This document shows positions 1-14,200 of a stretch of DNA of 64,000 bases, in pieces (position 1 is the stretch's first letter; the number at the start of each line of letters is the position of its first letter). A model generated the notes under the pieces. It did not search any database and was not told where the DNA came from. It worked only from the letters and a program-made list of their open reading frames with translations. Both the position numbers and the translations under genes were made by a program. This DNA is from Sclerurus mexicanus (taxonomy: Eukaryota > Chordata > Aves > Passeriformes > Furnariidae). Location: the NCBI GenBank assembly GCA_013396755.1, contig VWZF01002968.1, positions 1,206,407-1,270,406 of the forward strand, given 5' to 3'.

Positions 1-2170
1 GTGTGTTTGCAGAGGTGGCGTTAGTGAGAGGTGCCTCAGAGAGGAGCATTGTACAGGGGAAACGGGGGGCTGCCCAGGGAAACCTGCTTACAGAATTTTT
101 TATTATAGGGAAGTCTTGGGGATTTATTCAGACTGCTTACTTGAGAATTACATGTATATGTTTAAGCTTACTGGTGGTAATTGAATATAACCTCTCCTGG
201 GATGGATGTGGTCTCCCTTCGTCAGAAGGTGTTTAAATACCTTAGTAATTATGATTATGGAAGCAGTGTTTTGTTTCAAGCAGTGCAGAAATACAGAGCA
301 TGCTCAAGAGCAGTAGGGGTTGCATGTTGGTTTACACCCTCTGTCAGAACTGAGGGGTAACCAATAACAGCTGAAAAACCTGTGAAACTGCAGGAGGAAA
401 AAATGTTACTATCAAAAGGCAATGGTCTGTGTTCTGAAAACAAAGCATACTTAAGTGATTTGCTCAGTCATTTTAAGACTCCTTATTATCTGACAGTTTT
501 TCTTGTTCAGGATTAAAAATGGAAGTGTTTTTTCTGGCTAAAGCAACTTTTTTGTGTTATGAATATGTTCTGTTTAGAACAGGACAACAAAGCTAAACCT
601 AGTCCTGTGAATTTGTTGTTTCTGATAAGTTTCTGATTTAAAGCCTGAGAACAAAATGGGGGGGAAGGTCGCTAAAAGCAGTGGCTCTTGCAGTCGGCTC
701 TCATACAGCTTAGGAGAAGAAATAGGGGAAAATAGCGGAATGTAACTTCTTCCAGCGAAGTTACTAAAGGGAAAGGAGAGGGGCATTGCTATCCATGAGG
801 GCTGTACTGTTCCATGTCACACCTTTTCCTAGTTGGTAATTCTGGTTTGGACCAAATCATACACAAAATGAAAACAGTATTTTCAGACTTCAGAAGAGTG
901 CAGATGCTGATTTCATACTGTGATTCCAAGTTATGATTTATTATGTGTTCTGCTTTTTCCAGTTTGTGTAGCGAGTGGCCAATGCTCATGATCTTGAGAG
1001 AGGCGAGAGGAATCATGCTTTGCTCTTTCCATCAGTACTGCTGGGGTGGGGTGGGTGTTGTCTGTCTCCAGGAGCCCCAGACAGTCATATTTTTGAAGCC
1101 GTAAGTTGCAACAAATGCCTCTTCACTTCTCTAATAACAGTGAGAACTTTTCACCGGAGTTAGAACAGCCGACTGTGACGTAGTGTAAGTGTGGTGGGAG
1201 GCTGGAAATCCTTGAACTTACTACAGCAAGTTTCAGTGCAGCCATGCACACAGACAGGTGTGAGTGTATCTATTCAAGCCCTACATAAGTGCAGGGTCTG
1301 TCAGAGCTTTCCACTAGCAGCCACATGTTGGCTGTTTCCTCTGCTTAGCAGAGGTTCCATCAAACACGTCCTAAGGGGCTGCAGCTGGCCCATACTCCAT
1401 AGACTGGGAGAGAGAAATCCTGAGGTGGTGTTTTGAGCTCGTTCCTCTGAAAACTTGTATGTCTTCTATACTGTTCTTTTTCTTTCCGTTGTATGTCTGA
1501 CGAGTTGTTGCAAAAAGTCTAGTCTGAGAGGATTTGGGGAAAGAAGAGGAGCTTGACTTTTTTCAGGCTTTTACATCTTTTTTTGAACAGTGGACTGCCA
1601 GCATTGCTGTGTAGGGGCTCTGGGTATATAAGTATGTATGTATATGTGTGTGTGCTTTGTAATGGGATTTCAGATGGGGGGGGAAAAGCGAGCAGGAAGG
1701 AAAATTTTGTGCATCCTCTATTCTCTGTACAGACACCAGCTGAAAAATGATGGTATATGAGAGCAGTCAGCAGAGCACGCCTAAGTTACGTGCAGAATTG
1801 CTCATCAGCCCATGATGAGCCCTTATCTTTGTCACAAGTAATTTTGGCAGTGGGAATCACACCATGCATGACATCCTGTGATGATGGCTGGTTGCTGCAG
1901 GTACTGAGTGTCCCAGATTCTGCAAGTGGTATGTACCTGAGTCCAAAGGCTTGAACAAACTCTGAAAGCCATCCAGATTCTCTGAGGGGTTGGACTATGT
2001 GTAAACATGCAATATTATTTCTCTATTTGATTATTATTTGGGGGTTAGGTGTTTCTTTGCAGCTGGGTTAAATATGTAAGCAGAATGAGATCCATAAAAC
2101 TCTCAAGGGGAAAGCTCAGGTCTCCACAGCGTAAGACGATTAAATTCCACCATGACTTAATTATAAAAAT
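1..2170. other. Downstream flank, no gene seen
   Basis: No open frame longer than about 80 codons and no recognisable exon. In mammals RPS3A lies on this side of SH3D19 in convergent orientation, but none of its exons is visible here. A short TGTATG/TGTGTG tract lies near 1630-1655. Confidence 0.5.
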
Positions 2171-2176
2171 TTTATT
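2171..2176 (-). terminator. Candidate poly(A) signal AATAAA (distal)
   Basis: Second canonical AATAAA on the minus strand (CCAATAAAATTTTTATAA), followed by a G/T-bearing stretch near 2140-2155. Could be the main or alternative 3' end of SH3D19. Confidence 0.45.
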
Positions 2177-2330
2177 GGTTAAATACATTCTTAATTTACA
2201 GAGGTACCATAACAAACTTACTAGACTTAACAAAGGTATATTTAGGACGCTGTTATTTGTACACAGAACAAAGATGTCTTCCTGAAGATATTTCCAGAGG
2301 GTGGGTCAAAGTGTTTGAATAAATGAGGCC

Positions 2331-2336
2331 TTTATT
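2331..2336 (-). terminator. Candidate poly(A) signal AATAAA (proximal)
   Basis: First canonical AATAAA downstream of the SH3D19 stop on the minus strand, in the context TAATAATAAAGG. Cleavage would fall near 2310-2320. Confidence 0.45.
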
Positions 2337-5119
2337 ATTATGCTAATGCATGGGGGTCTAGCTGAATTTCAAGGTTGCAGCTTTGTGCTCCATCTCGTTT
2401 TTGGATTTTTGTACGCCCTAGGAATTTTTTTAAGGTCTGTATGCAGTCTCGTGGTGGTATTAGGCATCGTCTTAAGAAAATGCACTCCTGTAAAAGCCAG
2501 GCATCTCAGTTGTTCAGGGTTCATAAAGGCGCTGTTTCAGCTGCCTGCAGCATTGCGAGCAGCCCGTAGATGGCACTCGGTGCTGTGAATAGAAGGCCTT
2601 GCTGCTCTTCCTGCCCTGCCCCACAGGGAGGAGTGATTAACGTACAGCAGAGTGGTCTTGTCTGCGGATAGGCACTGCCTTTAAACATTCAGTGGAAGCT
2701 ACAAAAACAACTAGTCAACACACCGGTATAAAAATGGGGAAGAGGAAATTGAAAAAAAACTATAAAAAAATCAGTTCTACTTTTGAGACTTGTATCAAAA
2801 TCTTAAAAAACTGCCAGACAAGCAATAAGTAAACATCATACACTTAAGCCTCATCTACTGCCACACTGATACAGTATGTCTTTGGAGGATGTGGGTATTC
2901 CTTGCATTTCTCTAGGAGAAGGTGTTTTAGTGGAATTACACAACAAGAAGCTTTAGAATCTGGCAGGAATGCTTGGGCAGTAGTTTACATTTAAGTTTGA
3001 TTCCACGGGAGTTCCAGATAGGCTTGCTGGGGATGCTAAAACTGAGTAATAACTGTACAAATTGTGTTACCATCCTTCTAGAATGGCACATAATTTGGAA
3101 TTGTTTTATAATGTTAATTCCCTTAATGGAAGTTGAAGTCCAGTTCTCGGCTCATCAAAACTTTATGTGATCTTCATCTCCCAGTTGTGGGAATGGTATT
3201 ACTGAAGTTTAAATACACAACAGCAAAAAAAAAAGCAGGGCTAATGCCTGTGTCTGTGCAAGTTCTGTGGCCTTGTGACTCTGCTGAGTGAAATAGTGCC
3301 GAGGACCTCATGTCTGCACTGCATATTCCTCAGGCGTGCTTCAGGTGAGCTCTGGGGGAGTCCTTCAGTCTTGGCTGTAAGCCCGTTTCTGCCTGCTGTG
3401 ATGGTAACCAGAGTGCAGGGCGTGGGGAGGGGAAGGCACCCTCACCAGCCTGCTTAGGCATCAATTTCAATGCACCCTGATCTCTTGTGGCAGCAGGGAC
3501 TTGCTGCTGTCATGCTTAGAGCTCATACTGATAACACTGTAGGCAAACTAAGTCAAAACTATCTCAAGGTCAACCATGATTCTAGTTTCTAGTCTCTATC
3601 CACCACTCAACTGTAGGCCCTTCTGCAACCTGAACTGCCAGACCCATGAAGAAAAGTCTTGAAGGTAACTTGATACCTAGTGACCTGCAGCTCTCTGGAG
3701 TAATGATTCGTGCAAACAGCTCACTGGTTTCTCTGTTATACAGTGCAGAAATGCTAGAATACTGTCAGCAATGACAGAGCCAACTGCAACATAATGTTTT
3801 CTATTCCAGTCTGATGGAGTTAGCAGTTAATCAGGATGCCATTTAACTATTTTGTCAGAAGCCAAGTGTTATGAAGATGAATTTACTACCAGAAGTTCCT
3901 ATAATGTGAAGCTACCTCAGTCATGTCTGTCTTAGTCTGTCAGTCAAGCCATGCTGCTGCTTTTTACTAACTGCCTTAGAGCTGTTTGGAGTAACCTTCT
4001 GCCAGGCATGTTTTCCTTAAGGCCTCGACAGACCATTTATGATGATGCTCAGTATAGTTGGTATGTGGTAACAAACTGGAAACTAATCCCACGTCTGCTG
4101 AAAGCTAAAACCAAGGCTGTATAAAATCCTTCATGTTAAGGTTGGGAATAGTGTTACTGAAGTATGTTCCAGTGCTTGAGTGACAAATGAAATGCAGACT
4201 GAGTGAAGACTGGCTTTCCACTTTCATGACAGGAGTGGAGAGGCAAATAGCTGGAATAGTGCAGCTACTCCATGGACGGGATCTGAGAATGCTCAGTGAA
4301 CACTGTCTGTCACAACTATCCTCAGCTGGGAAAGAAGGGGAGGGTGGTTCTTGAAGAACAGTGGGCAGTAGAAAAATCTAAACCTGTACCTGGAAAGCAT
4401 TTTGGGAAAAGGGATGAAGGTCTATGGTGATTCATACCAATTTAAACAGTACTTGTTAAAAGGCAAAATACTTAAAAATCTTACTTCGGTGGTCTTGCTG
4501 TATGAGCAGGTTGGGTTAACAATAGAAGAATACTACACAGACTTATTTCTGATTTTTCCTTCTTACCAGTATTAGATTCGATACCTTTCTACTATGAAAT
4601 ACCAGTTATTTTTCTTATCCTCTAAGCCATAAAACCAGTGGATTCTACTGCTAATGTGGAACTCAAGCAGTAATGAAACCTGAATACCAAATTCCAGCTA
4701 CGTACTGAGTGTTGTAATGATATATTAAAACAATTTTTTAAATTTGGATTTAAAAAAGTTTTTTAAAGAAGCCCAAAGCAGTTTACTTTATGCAGACTTT
4801 GTGCACGATAAATGTAATACCAGACAGTAAACATACTAGAATGCTATATAAGTTAAGATGGTGTTGCACCACAATATGTCCCTAGTTGGAAACCACTAAA
4901 AATCCTGCTTGATTTGCTCTCAGAGTGTTCATGAAACATGACTACATACACTGTCACAAAGGACTAAAATGTTCTTATTTGACTTAAAGACACTGTTATG
5001 ACTGTCTAGAAAAAGTAGTGCAAAACATTGATAGTCAACACACATTGATGCCTTTGCTGTGCCTTTAGGGTAGAAAACATTCTCTCCCACACGCAGGGAG
5101 TACAAAGAGAGGCAACACT

Positions 5120-5236
5120 TCATGGTGTTTTTAAAATCTGAACAAAGTTCTTGGGAAATATCCCAGACCTTCCTTGTATCTCTCCACTCATCCAGTCCTC
5201 ATCTACAGATTCCAGCTCTGTTATCATATCACCTCC
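5120..5236 (-). CDS. SH3D19: SH3D19 exon 20, end of SH3-5 and stop codon
   Basis: Terminal coding exon after acceptor TCTCTTACAG. Reads GGDMITELESVDEDWMSGE, then IQGRSGIFPKNFVQILKTP and TGA (5122-5120). Canonical SH3 features: Trp in DEDWMSG and GIFPKNFV. The protein ends only a few residues after the fold, as in mammals. Confidence 0.96.
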   Translation of the reverse strand, partial: GGDMITELESVDEDWMSGEIQGRSGIFPKNFVQILKTP

Positions 5237-8200
5237 CTGTAAGAGAAGGAGTAATGTGAGTCAGTACAGCTTACTGTGCAATGTTCATGCATAGCTGATC
5301 TTATTTAGAAGCAATTAATATCAATCAAATAGAAGAGAATTAGAATGTGCCCAGTCTCTTCTGTTGGTTACATCTCTTGGAGATTGTTCTGCCAAAACCA
5401 GATAAAGCTTCTCTTAGGGTAAATACTTGTCTATGCTGAAAAACCTTTGGAAGGACAAAAGAGCACTGCTGGATAATTTTTGAGTTGCTTAAGCTCTCCA
5501 GGTAGGCATGTACAGTAAAAGCTGGCTCACAGACCCCCTGCTTTTCTTGTTATTTGTGTGTGTGTGTTGTATCTGTTATGAGGGTTTTTCTTCTTAAAAC
5601 ACTGGAAAGATATTTTTTTTTAGCCCCAATATTTTCTAACACCCTAACTTTCCTCTTCTCTTCCTTTCCCAAAAAGGAGAGGCAATAACCTAAGAGCTCA
5701 GTGTGGTCATTTAAACCGCAGCTCCTGTGTTTGATCCTTGTTCCAGTTTTCACTGTGCCCTACCACACCCTTCATCTGAAGTACTGTTATGGCCCTGGCC
5801 TTTCTTCCAGTACCACTGTTCCCCTTTTCTGCTTTAAAGAATCATCTATCCTGCCAGCACTGCAAGCTGCTAATGCTGAAACTATTTTGCTAGTTTTAGA
5901 AAATACTGTGTGTTTCAGCTTATGAAACACATTTTTGGGCCTGCCTGTGAAAATCTACTGTTTCTCAGAAATTTGCTTTTGAGAACATGGCTACCTACCT
6001 CATGACTTTGAATCTCAAGGGCACTCTGTTTCTTGTTCATGCTTAATACGATCTGGGCATTCAGCATGTATTTAATTTTTCCTCTTGTTCCCACAGCAAC
6101 TACATATTGTGTTGCCAATTTAAGATTTTGCTGTACTGGGTGTCCCTTAGAGGCCTGGCTGCTGTAGCACTGGCACTCTCACTATTAACCTCATTCTCAT
6201 TCCTGTCTTTTTAGACAAAAAACAGAGGCTCCATTGACCATATCAAGTGATCAGGAACTGAATGTACTGCAAAATTAGGTTTGTTTGTCTTGTAATGTTT
6301 ACTAGATCAGAGTAGTCAGAGGAATTCTGCAATTCCTGACCTCTTTTGAGTGTCTTTAATGAAGATTTTGCCAATATGAAATGGGAGTGGTCAGGGCAAA
6401 AATGTTTTTTAGAGAGACCATTTATCAAATGTATTAATATCTATGGATATTCTATGTGCTTCATTCTTTTTGTCTGAAGCCTATTTTCACAGTGGATGAA
6501 TCTTATTTTTCAGTGCTCTTGGAAATTGGTCTAAGAAAGGTACTTACTTTGAAGGAAAGCTCATCTTCGTTTTCTCCATGAAAATCATAAAGAGCTCTGG
6601 CTTTTGCTTTCTTCCCTCCTCCAGACTGTGACAGCTCTACCCGTGCTGCAGAACAGGGACCAGAGAAGTTACTTGGATTGGCATGAAATAAATCTGTTTC
6701 TGGAGAAGCTTCCTCTCATTGTCACATTTTCCCCTCAGTACTGCGCTACAGGGTGTCCAAATGTCATTGCTACTGCTGTAATGAATTCACTGTCCCAGTG
6801 CAACAAAAAACTCTACTGACACCAGTTCATTTTACAGTACTAATAGAGTCTCACAGTTCTGCTTCCAAGAGGACTAAATTTGACTGACTTACTTCAACTT
6901 TCCAAAAGTGATATCTAATAAGAGCTGTGTTTTCCTCTTTGTGCTTGAAGATGAAGCAGCATCAGTACCCCCAATTTATTCCTAAAGGCAGCTCAGTGGT
7001 CCTGTTTTACCTGTGCCCAATCCACAGCTGAAAACATCCCAGTCTGCGTCACCTCCCAGATTACTTACTAGAACATTATATTGCCATTATTAGAGAGGGT
7101 GGTTCAAAACTTAGCTCAGCTTTAGAATATTAAAGACTGTGATGGTGCGTGGCTTTTAATGCAATGGAATAGCTGGGTTCTCCCAGAACTTTGTCATGAC
7201 TGTCATAACCCAAGGAATAATGAATTGCCATTTAGTAGGAGCACTGTACCTGAGCAGGTCTGAACAAAAACTGCTGGGAAAATCCCTTCCTTTCCATTCA
7301 GTCTTCCTCTATACCACTCCAAATCTACTTGTTCCAGTATTTGGATGCAGTCTCCCTTTTTAAAGGATAAATCGTCTTTGGTTTCTGCTGTAAAATCATG
7401 GAGCGCTTCACACCACTGTACCGAGCATCTGTTGTTCTATTCAAGTGAACAGAGGAGATGTTTTAATTTTAGGAGCATGAATGGAGCCCCAGAGCTGACG
7501 GATAGTGCAGAAAGCAGCTGTACAGAACATGGGTGTCCCAACTTTCTCCCATACAATAACACTGCTGCAGATGTAGACTAGAATGGCATTTCAGCAATTA
7601 CCACCACAGAATTTCATCTAGGCTCAGGCACATTCCTTTTTATCACTGGTGGCAGGGAAAAGGATTAATAAATTCAAAATTAGATCGCTGCAGCAATACT
7701 TAAAATAGAGCGAACAAGAATTTCCTCAAGCACAAGGGATAAAACTTTACTTCTGTTAATTTTTCAAGCTATGATTTCCATCAGTTTAGGTCCAATGTTA
7801 GAATTCAGGATGTGACCATGCAGCATTGTGTGCTGTGGGAGTTGTGTTACATTCAGCTAATCTGACATTACAATAGAGAGTCTCTGTAAATCTATTAAAC
7901 TGCAATGTAAATTCTGGCCCTCACCTATAGCATTTTATTACCTGAGGAAGGGAAGAAGAAACCTCCACCTTGTTCTTCAGTGCTGTTTCTGTACCTACAT
8001 AAGTAAAGCACAACTTAGAATAGCAGCAGTGACTATTCAAAACATTACTAATGATTGAGAGTTTTGATTTTTTTTAATCTGTCTTCCCTCTACCTCCTTC
8101 CTTCATTCACTGTTCTTTTGGAATTTGCTCCTATATGCTGCCTATATGCCTGAAGTACAAAACCATGTTCTTGAAGATTTTTGCAAACATATTCATACCT

Positions 8201-11200
8201 GTTCCAGGCAGATCTTCAATTACTTCCACAAAGTTCAAGGGAAAAATTCCAGATGTGCCTCTGAGCTCTCCTTTGGCCCACTCTTCATTCACATATTCTT
8301 TCAGGATAATAGTTTCACCCTCTGAAAAACTGAGCTCATCTTTCTGATCTCCAATGTATTCAAACCGTGCTACACATCTTGGACCTCTGTACAAACAAAA
8401 GAGGAAATTACTTGGCTTCTTTATTATTACTGCCAACTTAATATTAAGGCAACATTGTGCAACAGATCGATTGATAGTTTAATTACAATTATAAAAGAAT
8501 GCACTGAATATAGAACAGGGGGGAAATTGGGGTCTAGCCCTGATTCTCATCTGTGCTTTCTGAGGAGGATGAATTTGGAGTCTGGAGGAGCCAGATGCAA
8601 TTTCTGCATCCAAATTCCTGGCTGTTAAGAGAATTTTGCAAAAGACTGTATTTGTCTTCCAAACAACACCAAAAAACCTTGGGTTTGGGCCATCTGTCCC
8701 ATTTAATATCTGCCTATATCCAAGTAAGCGTCCTGACACACTTTTGTCAAGAGTTTGATTATTTTTTGAGCTAGCATCCCATTTAGATGCACTCAAACAT
8801 GGATAGGGGATGGGTGTTGTATATTTCTCCAAATACACAGAGGTTTCATAGGAAGAAGATAAAAACTCTTCTCTGACATACCTTATTCTGTAAAATCTAT
8901 TCCTATAGGATATATATAGGGGAAATAACTTACCTATCAAAGAAAGTAACATCAATGCATCTGATAAATTTTGCATACTTTGGTACAATACTGAAAAAAC
9001 TAATTATTTTTCCCCCTGATTTCAACAGATGTAAGAATTTAACAAACCAATATATCATATCTAAGAAATTACTCTAAGAAAATATTTGATGTATCAGAAA
9101 TACCATGCTGGGCAAAAGCAGTAATAGGGTTTAATTCTTTCTATAGCATCATGGCATACAACTAATGTAAGAAGCTTGATTCCCACCCCTGTCTGCCACT
9201 CCTATCTTTGCAAAGATGTGTCTTTTGGGACAGAGCCGGCACTTTCTGTTTCTTTCTTAGTTGCAGAAGCAGCTTTTAAAAGTAAAGTTTTGTTTATGAC
9301 AAACCAAGATTCATCAAAAGAACAAACTGAATACTAGAACAAACTCTGATACTAGTTGCTCCTGCCTCTGCCTGAATTTGCTTTAATCGCCGGAGTGAAC
9401 GATTATGAAATCCAATAAATCATGATTGAGAAAAAAATAGCATGAAAAATTGTTTCTTGCCTACAAATATCAGTACCAGTTGCTTGAAAATCAGAAATGA
9501 ACGTGATGGAAATACATTTGATAATTTGATCTGGGGAACTTAAGATTCACTCGTACAGCTATACTCTTTAAGGATAAACAGATAGATAGATGGATGCTGT
9601 AATTCTCTCTGATATTCTCTCTTAAAGTACAGCTATATTCTGTCCCATTTTATCTTATTCGTTCAAATGAGTAGGAGCCCTACCATGTTCCATCTTATGA
9701 GGATACTGGAAGAAAGTAGAAAGGCCAGGAGCAAAGGGAGGAGCGTACAATGCTGCTGAAGTTAACCAGATTGCTTCATGGTTTCTGTAACCAATTTTCA
9801 TGAAAGTGAGGCTTTAGGCTTTTTTCACCTGAGTCTTATTAAAGCACCATAAACATTCATTTTTTTAAAAACATACATATTAACTTTTAAAATATATTTT
9901 GGTGAATAAGTTGTTGGCCATATTAACCTCAGTGCTGATAGCACCTGCTTCAAAGTTAATATTTCTCTTTACTTCTTTCTAAATCCATGTGAGAAAGAAA
10001 AGATTTATCTGACTCACTTAATACATCGTGATGAAGAGGGTATTTTTTTCCTGTTGGCTTCTTCTGGAACATCAATCTAATAAGACAACAAAGTGAGTTA
10101 AATCTTCCATTTCAAACTAATGGCAATATAAACACAATAAACTTGAAACTGGTTAAAATAGTCTGTTTTTCCAATTTGTGATGCCCTATAGTCACTGGCA
10201 TGCTCTGATATATGACCACCTTAATATAAGTTTCAGGGGCTTTATGCCTGATTTCTCATTTTTTAATTTTATGCAAACAAGGAGCAATATTTAATGTTTT
10301 CTTTTACGAAGCTGGTTTATTGTTTCTACTTGTGGCATGACTTATTGACAGAATATGTGATTGCATGCTACTACATGTTGTTGCATGTAGTTCCCAACTT
10401 TCAGCTGGTAATTGCTCTCTATTACTTACTAGCACAATATATCACAGTAGACAAAATTATTGTTTACACTTATCCTTTCTGTGCTTTGGTAGCCAGATGC
10501 CCTCCAAACAAAAATACATCTCACAAATCTCACTTGAACTGGAGAAATACAACTTAGAAAATCAATACACGGATATATCAAACAGACAACATTCAAGTCC
10601 TTTATCATAAGAGGATGTCAATTGTACTTTTGGTGTGACATGATCTGTGAGATGTGTAAGACTACAAGCCTAGAGACCCTGGCAAGGAGCTTTGGTTTAC
10701 AGCTCACTATTCTATCAGCCAGTTCCAATAAAATCAACCAGAATGTTTCATTAGCTCATGTGAAGGACTGGAGGAAATTACAATCCCTTTTAGCACAAAT
10801 AATCTTTGCAGTGCTCTTGCTAGAAGAGCTGGTATCTGCGGTGCTCTGAAGGTTCTATGGGAAGTAGTAAATATGTATTATCATTGGGTGTCCAGATCTA
10901 ACCTACTACCCAGCTCAATATTGTAAACCACACTGCAGCATATTATACAGAGACCTTGTACCAAGATCAAATCTGACAGGAATTAACAGGAGAATTCACT
11001 CAAGCAAATTAGCCTCGTGTATTTCACTCTTTCTTTAAAAGAAAAAAAATAATAATTCTGGAACAAAAGATTTTTGCCCTCAAATGGTAACCACCTTTCA
11101 CAATTAAAACAGAAATTTGAAATGCATCTTCCCTAGCTTTTATGAAGTTGTATCTGTCGTATCAATGCTGAATTTGACCCCAAATACTCATTCCACTGCT

Positions 11201-14200
11201 TTAATATAAAATCTTTTCTCCGTTAGCCATCAGTAGTAGCAAGAGCTTTTAAATGAAATTGCTGGTTTGTGTAGAAGAACCAAATCAATTTAGCTAACAT
11301 ATCTTTCTCATGAAAGTGAATCAAGCATGTTTCCATTACTACTAACTATAAGTTTAGTTTTCATTCTTCAGCACTTCTCACATCTTAAAATTTTTCTCTA
11401 ATAGCACCATTATAAACTAGACAGACACCTGACACTCCTTGATGTTTACCACATCCTTGGTATTGCCCATGTGGTACCAGCGCTCATCTCTGCCAGCTGT
11501 CCCAGCTTGACACAAACACCTACTGTCTTTAATGCCAAGTCATGCACCTTCACTGCATCCTGGTGTCAGTCTGGCATTCCTCCATGTCCATATGGTCGGT
11601 GTAGATAGCCCAGTGCCCCTCCTACTGTCACAACATGGACCTCAATCTCAGACTCGGGCTTGCAATAGATTTGACCCAGCATTTGACACAGAGAACCATA
11701 CTGTATCTCTTTTAACGAGGAGGCATTCAGTTAATTGCTCTTGGGCTCCCAAAACCAGCACCTGTTCTTCCCTTCCATTTACTGTCAAGTATCCCATTCA
11801 GTAACAGGATTGCTTTAAGCTGCTCATTTGCAACAATGCAATCTCCTTGCACTGTGCCAGCACAACCATTTGTGCAGCCACTTAGTGAACCACTTAGGCA
11901 AATTGATCCTGTCGAAAAAAACAATATTCTAGGAAGAAAGAACCAAACATGTTTTGTTGGGCCAAACTGTTGCCCTGACCTATTTCACTGCATGGCTATA
12001 AAAGTGGTGATTCCAGTTCAAGGGACAAGATAATGAGAGAAGCTGGGGACTTGGGGGGAGGCACAAAAAGCAACCATCTTCTTAAGTGTTGATTCTTACA
12101 TGCAGCTGTCAAAAAACAATCTGCTCCGCAGACCCCAAGAAACTACTCACATTAACAAAGACAATCTGATAAGGGCAATGAATTTCTCACTTGGCTTTAA
12201 ATTAACAGCAAAATATTCCCCATAACACTAGCTGGTCGTGCCAAATCAAGCATCCTTGTAATACCACACAAACAAGTTGATAGTCGTCTGTGCTGCCAGC
12301 GGGTTAAGAGATTATCTGAACACACAATGGAGTTAAACATACAGGAGCCTTAGTAAAATAGAGCCAGAAAACAAATGCAATAAGTATCTATGTAGTAATG
12401 TATACAAATCCTACATACAGCTACTTTAACAAAGTTGGCAGGAAATATCCCTGTGCGATTCCCACATTTTCCTCTGTACCACTCAGTATCGATTTTCTCC
12501 AAAAGACAGACAATGTCTCCAGAGTGAAGGTCCAAGTCATCAGCATGCTCTGTAAGACAACATCATTTCAGTTAACAGTACTTGCCACAATCACTGATTT
12601 TCTCTAAGTAAAACCTTCTTAATATAAATACTATAGACAAAACCAGAATGAGTTTTCAAAAAGTCTTAATTATACTTGATAAACCAGTGAGTTTTAACTG
12701 AAAGACTGGCCCATCTACAGCTAAATCCATTGATTTGAACTACATGCAGACCTTTCAGAATGAGCTTCCACACCATTTTTAAGCTCTAATTCATAAGAAA
12801 AATCCCATTTGAAAGTCTTGGAGTAAAACAAGCTTCTAGAATATTCACATTTACTTACCTGCAGGAAAATCATGCAGGACAACAGCATGAGGTGCACTTG
12901 TGTCAGAAACTTTTGGAGGGTGGTTTGAATCCTGAAAACAACAAATAAATCCAAGTAGTTTATAAATCATTGAACATACTAAGATTTTCTCTTATGTACT
13001 CCAAAAGTTTGACTTTGGACAAAATGTTGTCCTGGTATTGGAGAAAAACCTTCAGAGGCAACAGTTACTGGTCACACAGCTACAGGTCTGAATTCTGTAT
13101 GCCTTTTACCAGTGTAAACCAGAACACATTTCACCAAAATCTACTTTAGAACCAGTAAAGGAAGGGAAGGCACATATCTTTTCCCAGTACAGACAAAGCC
13201 TGAGCTATCTCTGTGAGTCAGAAATCTGGAGCACTGATAGCAACACTCATTGCAAAGGCTGTGGCCAAAATTTGCACTGGTGCTGAGTGCTGGGTGCCAC
13301 CAGTCGCTCTTTCTTGCTCGAGTGAACAGCAAACCCAACTCTCCCCAGCACACTCAGTAGGCACAACACATCTGCTCACTAACAATCATTTTAGAGGGTC
13401 AAGGAAGCCACCTTACATAAAGGTAACACTGAGAGGAGCTGAAAATTTTGTTGTGGGATCTTTATGAAGGGAAATTATATTCAAAATGCTGAGCCTTCTT
13501 CTCTATCCCACCCACTAGGAATTTTTAGACTGTACTGATGATAATCACGGTATGTGAATTACATTCAAAGTAATTCATTGCATACAAAAATCTCAACCAA
13601 AAAAGCCCAGTGTGGACAAAGATAAGGGCAGAGTAATATGAATTACAAGAGATAACAATAGATTGCATAGAAATCTATTTCAGCCACGCAGGTTTCTGAT
13701 AATAGTCAAAAGGTTGCTCATAGGCTATAATTTACACTAGCTATTTAATATTAATGCAATCATGCCCTAAAACCAAGTCAGGATCTGTAGAAACAGAGAG
13801 AGGAAAATACTTTCAAGCCTGCATGTCAAAGCCAATTCACCGATATATCATGTACAGCACTTCATAAAACTACTTGCTTATCTTTTGCTTCCTTCTCAGA
13901 TCCTCAGCACAGGGAGTGATTACTTTCCTATGAGACAGAGGAACTTTACCAGTTTCCTCTCCCTTCTGGCACTCCAAGTAAATACTGTTGCTCTGCTCCA
14001 TGAGCAGAATGTCCTTGTGCTATAAGGCAAATCACCATTATTGGGTTTTGTTTTGGCAGATGTTTTGTTTGGATTAAAGAAACACAAGGATTTAATAAAT
14101 CACTATTACATTTCTCAGTGTAACCTTTAAAGACTAAAGCACCTGATACTTCAATGCTCATTAAATATTTACCAGCAGAAAAAAGTGCCTTACTTTACAG

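Larger units (their letters stand above)
2171..5119 (-). other. SH3D19: Probable SH3D19 3' UTR
   Basis: About 2.9 kb without coding exons follows the stop codon. The first canonical AATAAA signals on this strand lie at 2336-2331 and 2176-2171; earlier variants (CATAAA and TATAAA types) also occur. The extent is inferred from these signals only. Confidence 0.5.

Noticed and set aside
1..2170. RPS3A, expected neighbour from mammalian gene order
   Set aside because: None of its protein segments is visible on either strand in this flank.
2045..2285. Overlapping frames on both strands near 2.1 kb
   Set aside because: Short, A+T-rich and without homology; the region fits the 3' end of the SH3D19 transcript.
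8479..8988. 169-codon minus-strand open frame in intron 15
   Set aside because: Lies in an intron of SH3D19, shows no domain, and splice phases of the flanking exons already agree without it.
12721..12954. Minus-strand frame covering exon 13 in another phase
   Set aside because: Wrong frame; the phase 0 reading HAVVLHDFPA gives the SH3 domain.
12932..13881. U12-type AT-AC intron as explanation for the AT donor
   Set aside because: Donor ATAAGC lacks the U12 pattern ATATCCTT and the acceptor is TTTTCAG, so a mutated U2 donor is more likely.
13946..14161. Minus-strand frame with ...GHSAHGAEQQYLLGVPEG
   Set aside because: Shifted frame over exon 12; the correct frame reads HKDILLMEQSNSIYLECQKG.
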